From Eucommia ulmoides (taxonomy: Eukaryota > Streptophyta > Magnoliopsida > Garryales > Eucommiaceae), in assembly GCA_016647705.1 (NCBI GenBank), contig CM028338.1, forward strand, positions 21,411,577 through 21,475,576: a stretch of 64,000 nucleotides of DNA, given 5' to 3'. A program made the position numbers and the translations under genes. Below, one piece after another: positions 27,601 through 37,620 of the stretch (position 1 is its first letter; each line of letters begins with the position of its first letter). Under the pieces are notes generated by a model, which was not told the DNA's origin, searched no databases, and saw nothing but the letters and a program-made list of their open reading frames with translations.

Positions 27601-29943
27601 CCAGAAAATTTTGCTCGTCTATTTGGAAGAGTAGAAGGAACATCTAATACAGAGTCATTCACACCGACTTCAATAGATGGCTGACTAGAAGATTGACTAC
27701 CTGACAATCCACCTTTTCCTGAAAAAGTGAGAAGGAGTGCTATGCTCATGATAGTCTTGCCGAGCCCCATAGCATCTGCCAAAATCTTCAAATGTGCTGT
27801 CTAGTCAGAACAACTAAAACAATTCAACTAGAAAAATGCAGGAATTGAAAAGATCAATTAGGGCATGGGGCATACTCCTCCTCTGGCCATTTGAAGGGTG
27901 CTTGGAAATTCTATTGTAGCATCACCAGAAAATGAATTCAAGTAAACTACAAGGTCCCTTCTGGAAAACGAGGAAAGGGAAACAATTTACTGATATAGAG
28001 CTAAAATACATACTAAGCATAAGATACAACAGGCATTCACTTACTTGTCCGCGAGACGATATGCCTCCCAACATGGGTGGAGGGTACTTCCAGCCTCATC
28101 CATGCATTGTCCTTTCTCCAGCTGAATCATCCAATGAAGAGCCTGCTTCTGGTAGGGCCGGAGTTCACACTGAAGGGTACAAGGGGGTTCCATTTCCTAA
28201 CACAAAAACACCATCATTATTTTCACATGCAATATGCATATGAAGAAAAATAAATAAATAAATATTTTTTAAGTTTATACTACCTCCAAGTCACAGCTAT
28301 TGGCAAACCCAACAATATTGTCCAGATCTTTATCTGAAATAGCCTCTTCATCTTCAATTTTATCACCATTCAAAGGAGATGGGTTCGTTAACGTGTTGAG
28401 GTGCAAGAATGAGGCAGACGCACCAGAATTCTCCTGTTCACATGAAAAATTAAGCACTAACAAGCCATTTAAAAAAAACAAATAAATGAGCATGGGAACT
28501 GAGTTAGTTAATTGCACCTCCGAGTTTAAAGGTCTCTTCCTCGAGAACAAATCACTAGGTGTGAATTCCGCCTACTAACAAAAAATCAAATAAGAGAAAC
28601 TTTGAAATCATCAGGGTGAAATGACAGCATATAGTCATTCAAAGGAAAACTTTCAACTCTATTGCTATTCAACTTCATTATGTCCTTATTAAATTAACCT
28701 ATGGATCAATGACATTATACATTCCAAAGCTTCCTGGAAAAAATATCCACTCAAAAGCAAAATCACCTTTTTAAAAGGTGTGAGTCCTAACAAGCGGAAC
28801 AAAGCTGGTAGAGGGTGAACTACTGTCTCATCAATGGAATTTATGGTCGCCTTAGGTGTTGTATGGTGGCTTTTGTAGAACATGGAGCTGTTAATGTACA
28901 CACTGCACGGCATAAAAAGTCAAGGTTCAGAAACAGCTCTAACTACTTACTCATGAGTGTAATTCATATATTCATTCAAAAGAAGTTATTTTTCCTTCTG
29001 CTCTGAAAATGAGAAGCCACAAAATTTTAATCACCAAAGGCATACCTGACCGACAAAACAATAGTGTCCATAATGCCCAACACACAGGGAGCTGATTTAC
29101 AGAAACCCTCAACCCGGACTTGATTCGCCCTTACAAGAGGCAAAAGACAGTGAGCCCACTCATTTGGGATGCGACCAATCTGTTCCAATCAAATCATAAG
29201 TATTAATTCATAAATACACAAGTTACAGAGCGACCGCACATATAGAACTAACTGATTAGCATAACATTTCTTTCTCTGATATTATAGATTGCCTGTATTC
29301 CATAATCTGGTTCCAATGTTCATTTCAAATTTTAAGTACTCTTATAAAGTGAGTACATACACATTGAACAAAAAATTACCTCTCCACAAGCTCCCGTTGA
29401 GAACCTCACAATTTCCGAACAAGCAGCCACCTGTCGCCCACGACCACTCCTAAGCTTGCGCGATGAGGGCGAAGTTAATTTTCTCTCCCCTGGAAACGTG
29501 AAATTCACTTCCTCACCAGGCTTCAACCCCCTTCCTTTACACGTCGACAATCCTGCAAGATCAGGGCACCCCACTAACCACCACTCGCTTCCCATTGAAT
29601 ATTTATCCGCAGGATCACAATCAGTAGCTCTCCCTATTGAACTCTTAGGGTTCAGAGATGCACTCGAATCATAACCATGAGAAGAATTTTGGGTCTTATC
29701 ACTATGTATCTTCGAAGCTGAACCACTTCTACGAGCCTCCAACTCCATAACACGATTGGAAACCTCAACCTTTTTCAGAATTTCTACCTTTCTAAAACCT
29801 GGGGTGTCGAAAATGATGTTAATGGCGGCAGTGGGATCATTCTTCGCCATGTGAAGGGCTCGAATTATGTCCATATCGGAATAGTCTGTACCAACGACGG
29901 ATCGCACCGTTGAAACTAATTCTTCGGAAACCTTGGCACCCAT
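6326..29943 (-). CDS. RAD5A: RAD5A-like DNA repair helicase/ubiquitin ligase, 3'-incomplete, 18 exons
   Basis: Coding exons, all with AG/GT borders: 29380-29943, 29046-29179, 28767-28902, 28518-28571, 28284-28433, 28045-28196, 27876-27960, 27513-27785, 27246-27392, 26980-27135, 23892-23959, 20372-20494, 20185-20284, 19985-20097, 14632-14910, 14221-14421, 6516-6609, 6326-6397. Phases agree at every junction and the product is 967 residues. The N-terminal ~50 residues and the HIRAN region (~105-190) match plant RAD5A rather than other SNF2 proteins. The SNF2 core has GLGKT (432-436) and DEAH (584-587); a C3HC4 RING interrupts it (Cys805-Cys844); the second helicase lobe starts after it. Known family role: nuclear error-free damage tolerance, polyubiquitination of PCNA and fork remodelling. 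Arabidopsis RAD5A is about 1030 residues, so roughly 60-70 are missing. They include motif VI, normally just after the VM at which exon 18 ends. No such exon is visible between 6325 and 1, so it lies further left or is lost. Introns 10, 11, 14 and 16 are 3-7.6 kb. Confidence 0.93.
7500..8060. repeat. Dispersed ~0.6-kb repeat, copy 1 (intron 16)
   Basis: This copy shares order and wording with copies at 8270-8915 and 12390-13110: the AATCCAAGCCCAACGG block, the ATGTGCCTTGC-like block, TTCCATTCCATATGTTGCCC and a TCATGCC block follow each other in all or most copies. Divergence is high. The copies are probably remains of LTRs of a gypsy element whose gag is at 11417-12100. Confidence 0.55.
8270..8915. 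repeat. Dispersed ~0.6-kb repeat, copy 2
   Basis: This copy is collinear with 12480-13090. It is preceded by TGTAATCAACAAGGTCATT, which also occurs at about 11389 beside the gag remnant. It is cut at 8915 by a copia LTR. Confidence 0.55.
8916..10770 (-). mobile_element. Degenerate copia element in RAD5A intron 16
   Basis: Read on the minus strand: a pre-RT linker (10766-10350), RT with [18 protein letters not shown] (about 10290-10100) and VDDVIFT (about 9960), RNase H (9613-9041) with [15 protein letters not shown], and a short 3' LTR at 9045-8916. The LTR starts TGTAAATAAATTAG and ends TTTTTTTTTACA. The right-hand LTR was not located. The element cuts dispersed-repeat copy 2. Confidence 0.75.
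11417..12100 (-). pseudogene. Ty3/gypsy gag remnant in intron 16
   Basis: A 131-codon open stretch (11812-11417) has the retrotransposon gag order: [14 protein letters not shown], then LREQFPP, then [20 protein letters not shown] and LFNFTSGL. This is the capsid domain of a gypsy gag. Weaker similarity continues upstream to about 12100. Confidence 0.75.
12390..13110. repeat. Dispersed ~0.6-kb repeat, copy 3
   Basis: This is the longest copy. Its left half matches copy 1 and its right half (GGCTCCCAAAGCTTACC onwards) matches copy 2. The arrangement fits LTR remnants flanking a gypsy interior at 11417-12100. Confidence 0.55.
13560..14062 (-). mobile_element. 5'-truncated RTE-type LINE in intron 16
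   Basis: The 120-codon stretch 14059-13697 holds the C-terminus of plant RTE LINE proteins ([45 protein letters not shown]). Downstream is the tail GGACAAAGGCTTAGTTGTTG with TTG repeats. A 15-bp target duplication, AACTGCCTACATGCA (13547-13561) and AACTGCCTACACGCA (14063-14077), brackets it with one mismatch. Confidence 0.88.
14632..14910 (-). other. RAD5A: RAD5A exon 15: RING finger
   Basis: The exon holds the complete RING domain with zinc ligands C-x2-C-x11-C-x-H-x2-C-x2-C-x12-C-x2-C (Cys805, 808, 820, His822, Cys825, 828, 841, 844). In this family the RING recruits the Ubc13-Mms2 conjugating enzyme for K63-linked PCNA chains. All eight ligands are intact, so the ligase half looks functional. 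It is separated from exon 14 by a 5-kb intron containing a copia element, and from exon 16 by 210 bp. Confidence 0.92.
15711..19348 (+). mobile_element. copia element with very short LTRs in RAD5A intron 14
   Basis: LTRs are at 15711-15832 (122 bp) and 19218-19348 (131 bp), both starting TG and ending TTTACTTTAACA. A perfect CTACT duplication flanks the element (15706-15710 and 19349-19353). The primer site TGGTATCAAGAG follows the 5' LTR, as in initiator-Met-tRNA-primed copia elements, and CTTAAGGGTGAG precedes the 3' LTR. The interior has a gag start (16802-16942, [18 protein letters not shown]), RT with YVDDIVITG near 18390 and RNase H near 18900-19150, all broken by stops. It is inserted opposite to the host gene. 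Confidence 0.9.
22490..23260 (+). mobile_element. L1-type LINE remnant (endonuclease region) in intron 11
   Basis: Frames give [17 protein letters not shown] at the start of the endonuclease domain, then [17 protein letters not shown] (22970-23020), the conserved GGDFN..RFPSER block, then a degenerate LPLTSGNEL block. Upstream sequence back to about 21180 may be ORF1 but I cannot prove it. An internal 55-bp tandem duplication lies at 22871-22980. Strand is opposite to RAD5A. Confidence 0.7.
22871..22980 (+). repeat. 55-bp tandem duplication in the LINE
   Basis: Two 55-bp units beginning GGAGATGGAATTCATTATTA lie head to tail with a few differences, duplicating the residues before the GGDF motif. 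Confidence 0.8.
25619..26457. mobile_element. PIF/Harbinger-type non-autonomous element in intron 10
   Basis: The ends are GGTTGCGTTTGGGTA and, on the other strand, GGTTGTGTTTGGGTA. The flanking trinucleotide TAA is duplicated (25616-25618, 26458-26460). A TAA target and GG-ended inverted repeats are typical of PIF/Harbinger MITEs. The 839-bp interior has shuffled GCGAACGA and CGAGAAGG motifs. It contains an open stretch of 89 codons with no transposase features. Confidence 0.85.
27513..27785 (-). other. RAD5A: RAD5A exon 8: helicase motif I
   Basis: Ninety-one codons in phase 0 begin with [11 protein letters not shown], the Walker A loop that binds ATP (Lys435), and end with [14 protein letters not shown], motif Ia. 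The stretch between them is Ser-rich and poorly conserved, as expected for the family. Exon 7 (27876-27960) ends with the Gly-Gly that precedes this motif, and exon 10 (26980-27135) carries motif II (DEAH) and motif III (LTGTPIQ). Confidence 0.9.
29380..29943 (-). other. RAD5A: RAD5A exon 1: start codon, UBA/CUE-like N-terminus and HIRAN domain
   Basis: The exon gives 188 residues from the first ATG of the conserved protein. The start is chosen because the sequence [17 protein letters not shown] lines up with the family N-terminus and nothing similar lies upstream. Residues ~105-190 hold the first half of the HIRAN domain ([18 protein letters not shown]), which in this family binds the 3' ends of single-stranded DNA at stalled forks. 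The donor site follows the GE codons at 29380; exon 2 (29046-29179) resumes in phase 0 with IGRIPNEWA, completing the domain. Confidence 0.9.
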
Positions 29944-30163
29944 TTGACGATTCCAATCAAAACCGTAGCCCTAAATGGAGATGAAGTGATCCTGACGAAC
30001 AAGAACTAAGCCATGAATTCGGAATTGGAATATTTCAAATGATAAGAAAAACCTAACGACGTCCGATGAGGGGCGACATTGAAAATTGTAACCCAATTCG
30101 GCGGTAGCAGGGGAATTGGCGGGGACAGTGAATGAGGAAAGAAAGAAGCGCGCGGGTTCCAAC
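29944..30163 (-). promoter_or_regulatory. RAD5A 5' leader and proximal promoter
   Basis: These 220 bp lie between the start codon and the hAT-like MITE. They should hold the 5' UTR and at least part of the core promoter. I see no convincing TATA box, so the start of transcription cannot be placed. The MITE is the nearest upstream element and may supply further regulatory sequence. Confidence 0.4.
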
Positions 30164-30723
30164 TAAGGATGCTCATGGGCCTGGGCCCGCCCAGCCCGAA
30201 CGGCCCGGCCCTATTTTTTTAAGGCTTGGATTTAAGGTTTGAGCTTAAGGGCAAGGCCTGGACCTAGGTATTAGGGCCCGATCAAAATTAAGGCCGGATT
30301 TGAGCAAGGCTAAAAAAATTTAAAGTCGGCTCGGCCCAACCCGAAGGATATTTAAAAAAATAAAAAATAAAATAAAATATATATATATATACATACATTA
30401 CAATGCAATCCTAATATTTGGAATATTGGTTTCTTTTAGAAATTATAATTTTAATATTTCTTGTTGGTTTGATTTGTTTAGAATATTGGTTTACTTTTAG
30501 AAATTGTAATTTTAATATTTTTTGTTGGTTTGGTGTTGAATTTTTTGTATTTATTTTTTAAATTTAAAAAAAAAATAGGGTCGTGGGCCCGTGAACCGAG
30601 CTTTGGGCTTAGATTTTTCTTATAAGGTAGGGCCGGGCTAGGGCCCAACGTTTTTTTATAATACACTAGTCTAAGTCTGGCCCGAACCCGAACCCGACCC
30701 GACCCGACGCATGACCATCCCTA
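30164..30723. mobile_element. hAT-like MITE 220 bp upstream of RAD5A
   Basis: The terminal inverted repeats are TAAGGATGCTCATG at the left and TAGGGATGGTCATG at the right, read inward. They are flanked by a perfect 8-bp duplication, GTTCCAAC (30156-30163 and 30724-30731). Eight-base duplications and TA-ended repeats point to hAT. The interior is rich in GGCCC/GGGCC words near both ends and AT-rich in the middle; there is no coding sequence. Confidence 0.9.
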
Positions 30724-30731
30724 GTTCCAAC

Positions 30732-31039
30732 CCTTCTGAATTAATTTAATTAATTAATTAAGCACTTGTATAAAATACGGTTTGAGTTATTAGGGTGTTT
30801 CTTGATGTACACCCAACTTTGTTATCCTTACATTCATTTTTAATTAAAAAAATATTACAATCTCACAGTCAAATTACCATTAAAAACATCATTAATTAAA
30901 ATAAATGTAATATCATTTACTAAATATACAACCATTTTATTTAAATTATTTACACCTCCCTCCCTACACTCTCTCTTCTTCCCTTTCAAATAACCATTTT
31001 TCGTTCTCCTCTCCTTCAATAACCAATCTTCAACCATCG
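30732..31039. other. Intergenic DNA between the MITE and the Tat element
   Basis: About 300 bp of AT-rich DNA with a CT-rich tract near 30955-31025. I see no gene. In the original genome it was contiguous with 59036 onward. Confidence 0.6.
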
Positions 31040-31044
31040 TCAAT

Positions 31045-31631
31045 TGATATAAGAGAAACTCCCGCCCACGATTAATAAAGGCTTGAGAGCCTTGATAGGT
31101 CAGATCGGGTTAATAATCCGACCCAGAAGAAATAACCCAGTAATCATTCCAAGCTGAACACACCAGCCCACCGAGACAGAGACTTTAATGACCCAATCTT
31201 AAACAATAGAAGGCCTGGTAAGAAGGCCCAATTGTGGATAATTAAAACCCACAGTGGAAAGCCCAAGAAGAGGTCAGCCCATGACGTCCATGCATGAGGA
31301 ATATCGCAATCAACTAACCATTCAGAAGCGAGATCACCGCCATATCCCATGCAAATAGGAGAGGATCGTGGGGAGGGCGACCTCACCAAGGAAACAGCAC
31401 AAATTGAGAAGTCTATATAAAGGGAAGGTATCAACATATTATTTTACGATTAAAGTACTTGAGCTTTCACCCATAAATACACTAACTTATTCTCACGCTA
31501 GAGGTTATTTGGCCGACACCACACCGGTATCCCTTGGAGCTAATCGGTTTTGCAAATTGAAGGAGTAGGTTGTGAAAGTTTTTAGCACGTATTTAATCTT
31601 TTTCACATGCTAGGGATTTTTGGCAACATTA
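31045..31631 (+). repeat. 5' LTR of the Tat element
   Basis: The LTR is 587 bp, starting TGATATAAGAG and ending GGCAACATTA. It matches 51443-52015 plus 59009-59030 throughout. It ends TA rather than the usual CA. A TATA box, TATATAAA, is at 31414-31421. The sequence immediately after it, TTTAGCACCGTCTATGGAAA, occupies the primer-binding position. Confidence 0.88.
31414..31421 (+). promoter_or_regulatory. TATA box of the Tat 5' LTR
   Basis: TATATAAA lies 370 bp into the LTR and is conserved as TATATAAAT at 51819-51827 in the 3' LTR, which supports its use as the element promoter. Confidence 0.65.
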
Positions 31632-31677
31632 TTTAGCACCGTCTATGGAAAACTGAACAGAAAAGTTTATCGTCCTA

Positions 31678-33040
31678 ATGATGAGGCAGCCACAAGCAAG
31701 AGGTACAGGGTCGAGCCAAAGCAACGATGTTCCGCCGCCAACCAATACTGAAATTCCTGTAGAAGCATCGGAAGAGGCTCATGGTAATCCTCCGCCAGAG
31801 GTGCAAACCACTGATTCACGAATCGACACTCTAATAGAGAAGATATAAGAAGTGGTGGATATAATCAGATAGATGGCGTAGCAGATCGCCAACAACACAT
31901 CACAACCCCCTCCCGTTAATAATGGATTGGGAGAAGAAACAGAGTCTCCAGGATCTTCAGAACCATCATCATAGGGAGAAAGAGTTTGTCCAAGGAGATG
32001 CTAGCGACCAACCACAAAAAAAATAAATAAATAAATAAATAAAAAATAAAAAGGGTGCTCAGTCGAACTGAGACAGTTGATTCACATCAGCAACCCAGAA
32101 TTAGGGAGGAGATATATCTACCTCTAGATGAACTGGAAATACTGCTGAAAGAAACTGAGATGCCCGTTTACCTCTGACGTATTAGAGGTACCACTCTTGA
32201 AGAAATTTGACCCCATAAAGTTCAAAAAATATTATGGAAAAATAGACCTCGTTGACCATATCCATCAGTTCAGACATGTTATAGCCTTGTATAAAGCAGG
32301 TAATTATACACAGTGTAGAGCTTTCGCCACAACATTGAAGGGGACTACTTTGGAATGGTTACACAAGTTGCCGCCTAATTCCATCTCATCGTTCATAGAC
32401 TTTAGGAAACAATTCATCAATCACTTCATAACCTACTAAAGGTTAATGAAGGGACCCGATTATTTGCTGGCCCTACAACAAGAAAATAGAGAGTCCTTGC
32501 GCCAATATATAAACCACTTCAATGAAGAACGTGTATTGAGGGTTGCGACACCAATCTCATCATAAACACGTTTACTTCGGGGTTATGCCATGGCCAATTC
32601 CAAGACTTCCTCACTAAGCATAACTCGAAGAGCATGACTGAGCTGATGGAGAAACCTAAACCCTACATGAAGCTAGAAGATGTCAAATTTGCATGAGAAT
32701 AAAGGGCATCAACCAAAGATAACCCTAGACAAAGTGAGAAAGACCACAACAGAATAAATGGTAGCAGCTCATACAGGTAAAAAAATCATCCCCAAAGCTC
32801 AAGTTCGAGACTGGATGCACATCAGGAACCAAACCTCCCAGAACTACAGATGCCAATCTCTAGGATTTTACATGAAATCCGTTCATCCAAGGTAGTTCAG
32901 TGGCCTCCTAAGATCCACTCAAAGTCCAACAGAAAGAATAAGGTGAAGTATTGCGAATTATATAAGGATTATAGCTATGATACAGATGACTGCTGGGATC
33001 TTAAAAGGAAGATTAAGCGACTAATCAACATGGGTTAGTT
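31678..33040 (+). pseudogene. Tat element gag
   Basis: The first ATG after the 5' LTR (31678) opens a proline-rich N-terminus that soon meets a stop. The capsid domain is clear at 32197-32439 (LKKFDPIKFKKYYGKIDLVD, LEWLHKLPPNSISSFIDF). A broken nucleocapsid-like segment with YCELYKDYSYDTDDCWDLK follows near 32950-33005, a degenerate CCHC-type knuckle. Several stops and frameshifts are present. Confidence 0.75.
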
Positions 33041-33233
33041 GTGTGGCTATTTACAGGAGCATTCAAGGGATATAAAGAGGTCCAGAAACGAAAGCCGTCA
33101 TGAAAATCGTGACAAGGAGCGCAAAGATGACTGTCCTAACAGTAATCATGGAGTTATTTATATGATAAACACTACTGAACCTACTACCAGAGAAACCAAC
33201 TAAGGATGGAAAAGAAAAATCCATGAGGCAGCG

Positions 33234-33521
33234 TTGGAACGCAGTTACGAAGAGGTAATGTTAGTGACCATGAAACTAGGACCGGTTATCATATTCACTG
33301 ACGATGATTGTAAGGGAATAGTGCATCCACACGAAAATGCCCTGGTCATAACCCTTTGGATCTCCAGTTTCGAAGTAAGAAGAATCCTGATTGATATGGG
33401 CAGCTCTGCCAACATCATCTTTGTAAACACTTTGAAACAAATGGGGGTGCCTACCTCAGATGTTGGCATAATTCAGACAGCTATGGTAGGATTCAATAGA
33501 GACCTCAGCTCTCCCAAATGA
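33234..33521 (+). pseudogene. Tat element protease domain, active site altered
   Basis: The open stretch holds HENALVITLWISSFEVRRILI followed by DMGSSANIIF at about 33393-33420. The retroviral-type aspartic protease motif is normally D-T/S-G, so the Thr/Ser is replaced by Met here. The flap-like tail VGFNRDLSSP follows. Confidence 0.75.
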
Positions 33522-34088
33522 AAGATCACCTTGTTAGTCATGGCTAACAAGGAAGAAAATGGGTACACCAAAGCCACAGAGTTCATGGTAATGGACTCCA
33601 TATCTCCCTATAATGCAAATATTGGGACAACCATAGCTGCATACAATGAAGGTTGTGGCATCAATGTTCCACCAGTGCATCAAGTATACAAAAGATGGTG
33701 CAGTGGCGGTGGTACGTGGAGACCAGGTAGCATCTAGGCACTGCTTTGCAATAGCTATAAAGGGAAAGAAGAAAACCTTATAGAAATTAAAGCCGAAGCA
33801 GAAAGAAGCTCCTCCGAACAGCTCAACTCAAGAGATTGATGATTTTAGAGAGCACCCCAGTGTTCTCCAACCTGCTAGCAAGTACGGGGGATTACTTTTA
33901 AACATGGAATGTAGAAGCTGATGATAGGGAAATCCATAAGTCAAAATGAGGCAAAAGAGATTAAAAAGCTGCTAGAAGAAAATCTAGACGTGTTTGCCTG
34001 GGCTCCAAAAGACATAAAAGGGATCGGCCCTGATGTGGTAGTCCACTAGCTCGACATCTCCAGGTCTTATCCACCCGTCAAGTAAAAG

Positions 34089-34904
34089 ATGAGGATATTT
34101 ATCCCTGAAAATAAAGAAGTGATCGAATCTGAAGTGCAGAGATTAATTAGAATAGGCCACATAAGAGAGATGATATACCCAAAATGGTTAGCTAACCCAG
34201 TTTTTGTTAAAAAGAAGAATGGAAAGTCAAGAATGTGTGTAGACTTCACTAACCTCAACCAAGCATGCCCAAAAGACTGCTACCCGATGCCAAGGATAGA
34301 CCAAATGGTGGATACAGCTAAAGGGCATGAACAACTAACCATGATGATTGCTTATTCAGGCTATAATCAAATCTGAATGGACAAGCAAGATGAAGAAGAA
34401 ACGATGTTCATCATTCCAAAAGGTACATACTATTACATAATAATGCCATTTGGTTTGAGAAATGCAAGAGCAACCTATAAACGATTGGTGAACCTCATGT
34501 TCCAAGAGAAAATTGGAATGACCATGGAGGTCTATATAGACGATATGCTAGTCAAAAGTTCCAAGAAGAAAGACCACCTGGGGCATATGGAGGAAGTTTT
34601 TGCAATACTATGGAAGTTCAATATGAAGTTGAACCCAGAAAAATGCACCTTCGGAGTAGCATCAACCAAATTTTTGGGCTTCGTGCTAAACCAGTCAGGG
34701 ATCATGATGGATTCAGGGCAAATAGAAATCATCCAAAACATGAAGTCCCCCAAAACTATAACAAAAGTCCAAGTGCTGACAGGAAGGTTGACGACCCTAA
34801 ACAACTTCATCTTCAAATTTACTGATACATGTCTTTCTTTCTTCAAAATTTTGAAAGGGAGCAAGAACTTTCAGTGGCATGAGGACAACAAACAACCGTT
34901 GTAG
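34089..34904 (+). pseudogene. Tat element reverse transcriptase
   Basis: The RT palm is nearly complete: VKKKNGKSRMCVDFTNLNQ, then TMMIAYSGYNQI, then MPFGLRNARATYKRLVN, and the catalytic YIDD at 34533-34544. A single TGA at 34374-34376 interrupts it where the family has an arginine, consistent with a CGA-to-TGA change. The C-terminal connection region runs to about 34904, where the frame nears the family B solo LTR inserted at 34937. Confidence 0.9.
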
Positions 34905-35599
34905 TCCAACAAAGACTACTTGGGCTCAGTTGAAATCGTCACACCCCACCCTAGACACTCGTCACCATGGGGCCGACGTGACGTCGACATGATATCACCT
35001 GACCATCAAACCAACTCATAAAAAAACTATACATAAAACAATATAAATCATCTATACAACATATACAAAATTTAGTGCTATAGAGACACACCCATCCCAA
35101 AAATAAGAACAACAAAATAAATCTCATGAACCTCTCTTAGGTTCACCTCTGACAGCTCATCTCAAAATACTCCCATATGACTCCATCGCATGACACGCAT
35201 AACTCTAATTAGTGCCAGTAGAGGACCGACTCATAAATTTGCTCCACCTGCGAGTGTACTGTCTTCTTAGTAAAAATATTTTATAATAATAAATCATTCT
35301 ACAACATCTAAATTGATCAAGCGTAAGTATATAAACACCACATAGCTCATAAAATCTCCAGTATATAAGCAGTGAAAATAAAGCGATATAGATAAGTTCC
35401 ATCCAAATCTATCTAGTATAAAATCATACTAATCACCATAATAAATAATAAATCACCCATTATAAGCAAAACACCACATCTCAAACACACATCTCAAACC
35501 ACCACTCCACCGCAACACACACTGGCTAGCCATAGTAATCGTTTTAAACTCACGATCGGGAGTTGCAACGGTACCATAACATTCGTAGGAATGCCTTCC

Positions 35600-35915
35600 T
35601 ACGAAATATCCATACCCCTTTTGGGGAGAAATATAATCCACACCCCTTACGGGGAGAACTATCCACATTCCATGGGAAAAATCCACACCCCTAACGGGGA
35701 AAAATATAATCCACACCCCTTTCAGGGAGAACAACTATGGCATCATCAAAATCATCAGTATAGTTAAAAATTCGCATCCCTTACGGGAAGAAATACATTT
35801 TCACACCACATCGTCAAAAATTCACACCCCTTATGGGGAGAATATAAACCACACCTCTTTCGGGGAGAATTTTCAAAATTGCATTTATTCAAACCACTCC
35901 CCTTATAGGGGAGAA
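35600..35915. repeat. Array of short CCCC-N4-GGGG hairpins in LTR family B, copy 1
   Basis: Roughly eight units of the type ATCCACACCCCTTACGGGGA with loop variants (TTTT, TTAC, TAAC, TTAT) recur at 25-60 bp spacing. The C and G arms are kept while the loop varies. The same array is at 55105-55250 in the second copy. Confidence 0.8.
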
Positions 35916-37042
35916 TTTCTAAATCACGTTTTTCTCTCTCTTTTTAAAAGTACCACCCATTTAGTAAAAAACATTTTCCACTCTCTTTTAAACCACCAAA
36001 GCCAACAAATCATTTTTTAACATTCTTTTAAAACCAATATAATTTACCGAAAAATCCATTTTTCCCAATTCACCCAAAACCTGCTTGATCCATATCATTT
36101 ATAAAATCATATAATTCAAGTAAAACCATTTTACACACACATTTATATATATAAAAACTGTTTAACAAGAAGACAATGCACTCACCTAGTTATCCGCTCC
36201 GAATAGTTTTTACTGACTGCCCTCTACCGATACTCTAGTGCCTACGAACCTAATAGTTACAAGGCCTAAATTAATATTTTATGCAAAATAGCCTAATCAT
36301 GTAATGCAGGCTCTAAGTTCCATAATTTTCCATTCCCCACATTTTATTTATAACAATTTTTATTTGGTAAATTTCTTTCCGTTAATTACTGCATAAAATT
36401 TAATAATACGACGATCTCAAATTTATTATTCCGGTTACAAAATTTTGATGCTAGAATTTGATTTAATAAACTAAAATAAACTTAACGAAAAACGTTACCC
36501 GTTCCGAATCGTTCACGGGTCGCGAGATGGATTTTCAATTTTTTGTTGGGGGTTATTTGTGTAATTTCCTTTTTTCTTTTTTTTTTTTCTTCTCCTCTTT
36601 TTCTTTCTTTTTTCCACTTTTGTTTTGTTTTGTTTGTTGGGTTCCCTGTCGTTGACTGTCGAAGGGCTCCCGCCGTCGATCAAGTTTCGCCGCCCTACCA
36701 GCTTTCTCTATTTCCGACAACTTACCGTCTGCGATTAATACACATACACCCACAGCAGCAGACACAACACACACATCCACACCCACAGCTTGCCGGATCA
36801 ACGGAGGAACACACCGTCGAAACACACACACACAACCTGCATAACACACACCCATACACGTTGCACACACACATGTTCACACACAACACACACACACCCA
36901 AATTGATCAGAACAGGGCACACATTCACCAGCGAAACACATGCACCATACTTGATCAGGGTCGACGATTAGATTACATGCAAAACACACACTCCCACACC
37001 TACACACCAACCGATCTGCCACATACACTATAGAAACAGAGC

Positions 37043-37069
37043 GCACACACACACACACACACACACACC
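37043..37069. repeat. AC dinucleotide repeat
   Basis: A run of about 13 CA units lies within the family B solo LTR, in a wider CA-rich stretch from 36745 to 37105. Confidence 0.9.
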
Positions 37070-37588
37070 ACTGAATGAACAGAAAATTCACATACACACA
37101 CTCACCAACAGTCATCGTCGACATCCCAATTTCGTCGGCCGACCTTGACCTAGCCTGATTCAGCTGGCACGACAACCCCCACACGTCGAAAAACACTCCA
37201 CTATCACCGTCTGCAACCACCGCCGATGATCAACAGGAAACGATCCACAGTTCCTCTCTCTAGATTCCACTACCTGATCTCTCTCTCAAAACAGACCGAC
37301 GAGCCTTTACGTTGACGATCACACCCCCATGTACCTTCGACACCCTCGCCGACGATCTCTTCTCAAACCCGAACTCCGGCCTGTTCTCTCTTTCTCTCTT
37401 CTCTCTCTCTCGCTAGATTTTCTGAGTAATTTCTTGATTTTTCCTCTGGCGATTGATGATCACTACTACATGGATGCATATATATGCATGTTTATAGTGG
37501 GTTTGGGCTTGATCCTTCGATTGCCACATCACTTCTCTCTCTCTGTTCTGTCTCTGGCTTCTCACTGCACACACACATGATTATATGC

Positions 37589-37620
<32 letters not shown>

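Noticed and set aside
29332-29379. Open reading frame of exon 1 continuing past the splice donor
   Set aside because: The GT donor after the GE codons at 29380 and the matching acceptor at 29179 restore the conserved HIRAN sequence; the extra codons are intron.
36543-37220. Open stretches on both strands rich in Thr-His or Cys-Val
   Set aside because: They are translations of CA repeats within the family B solo LTR.
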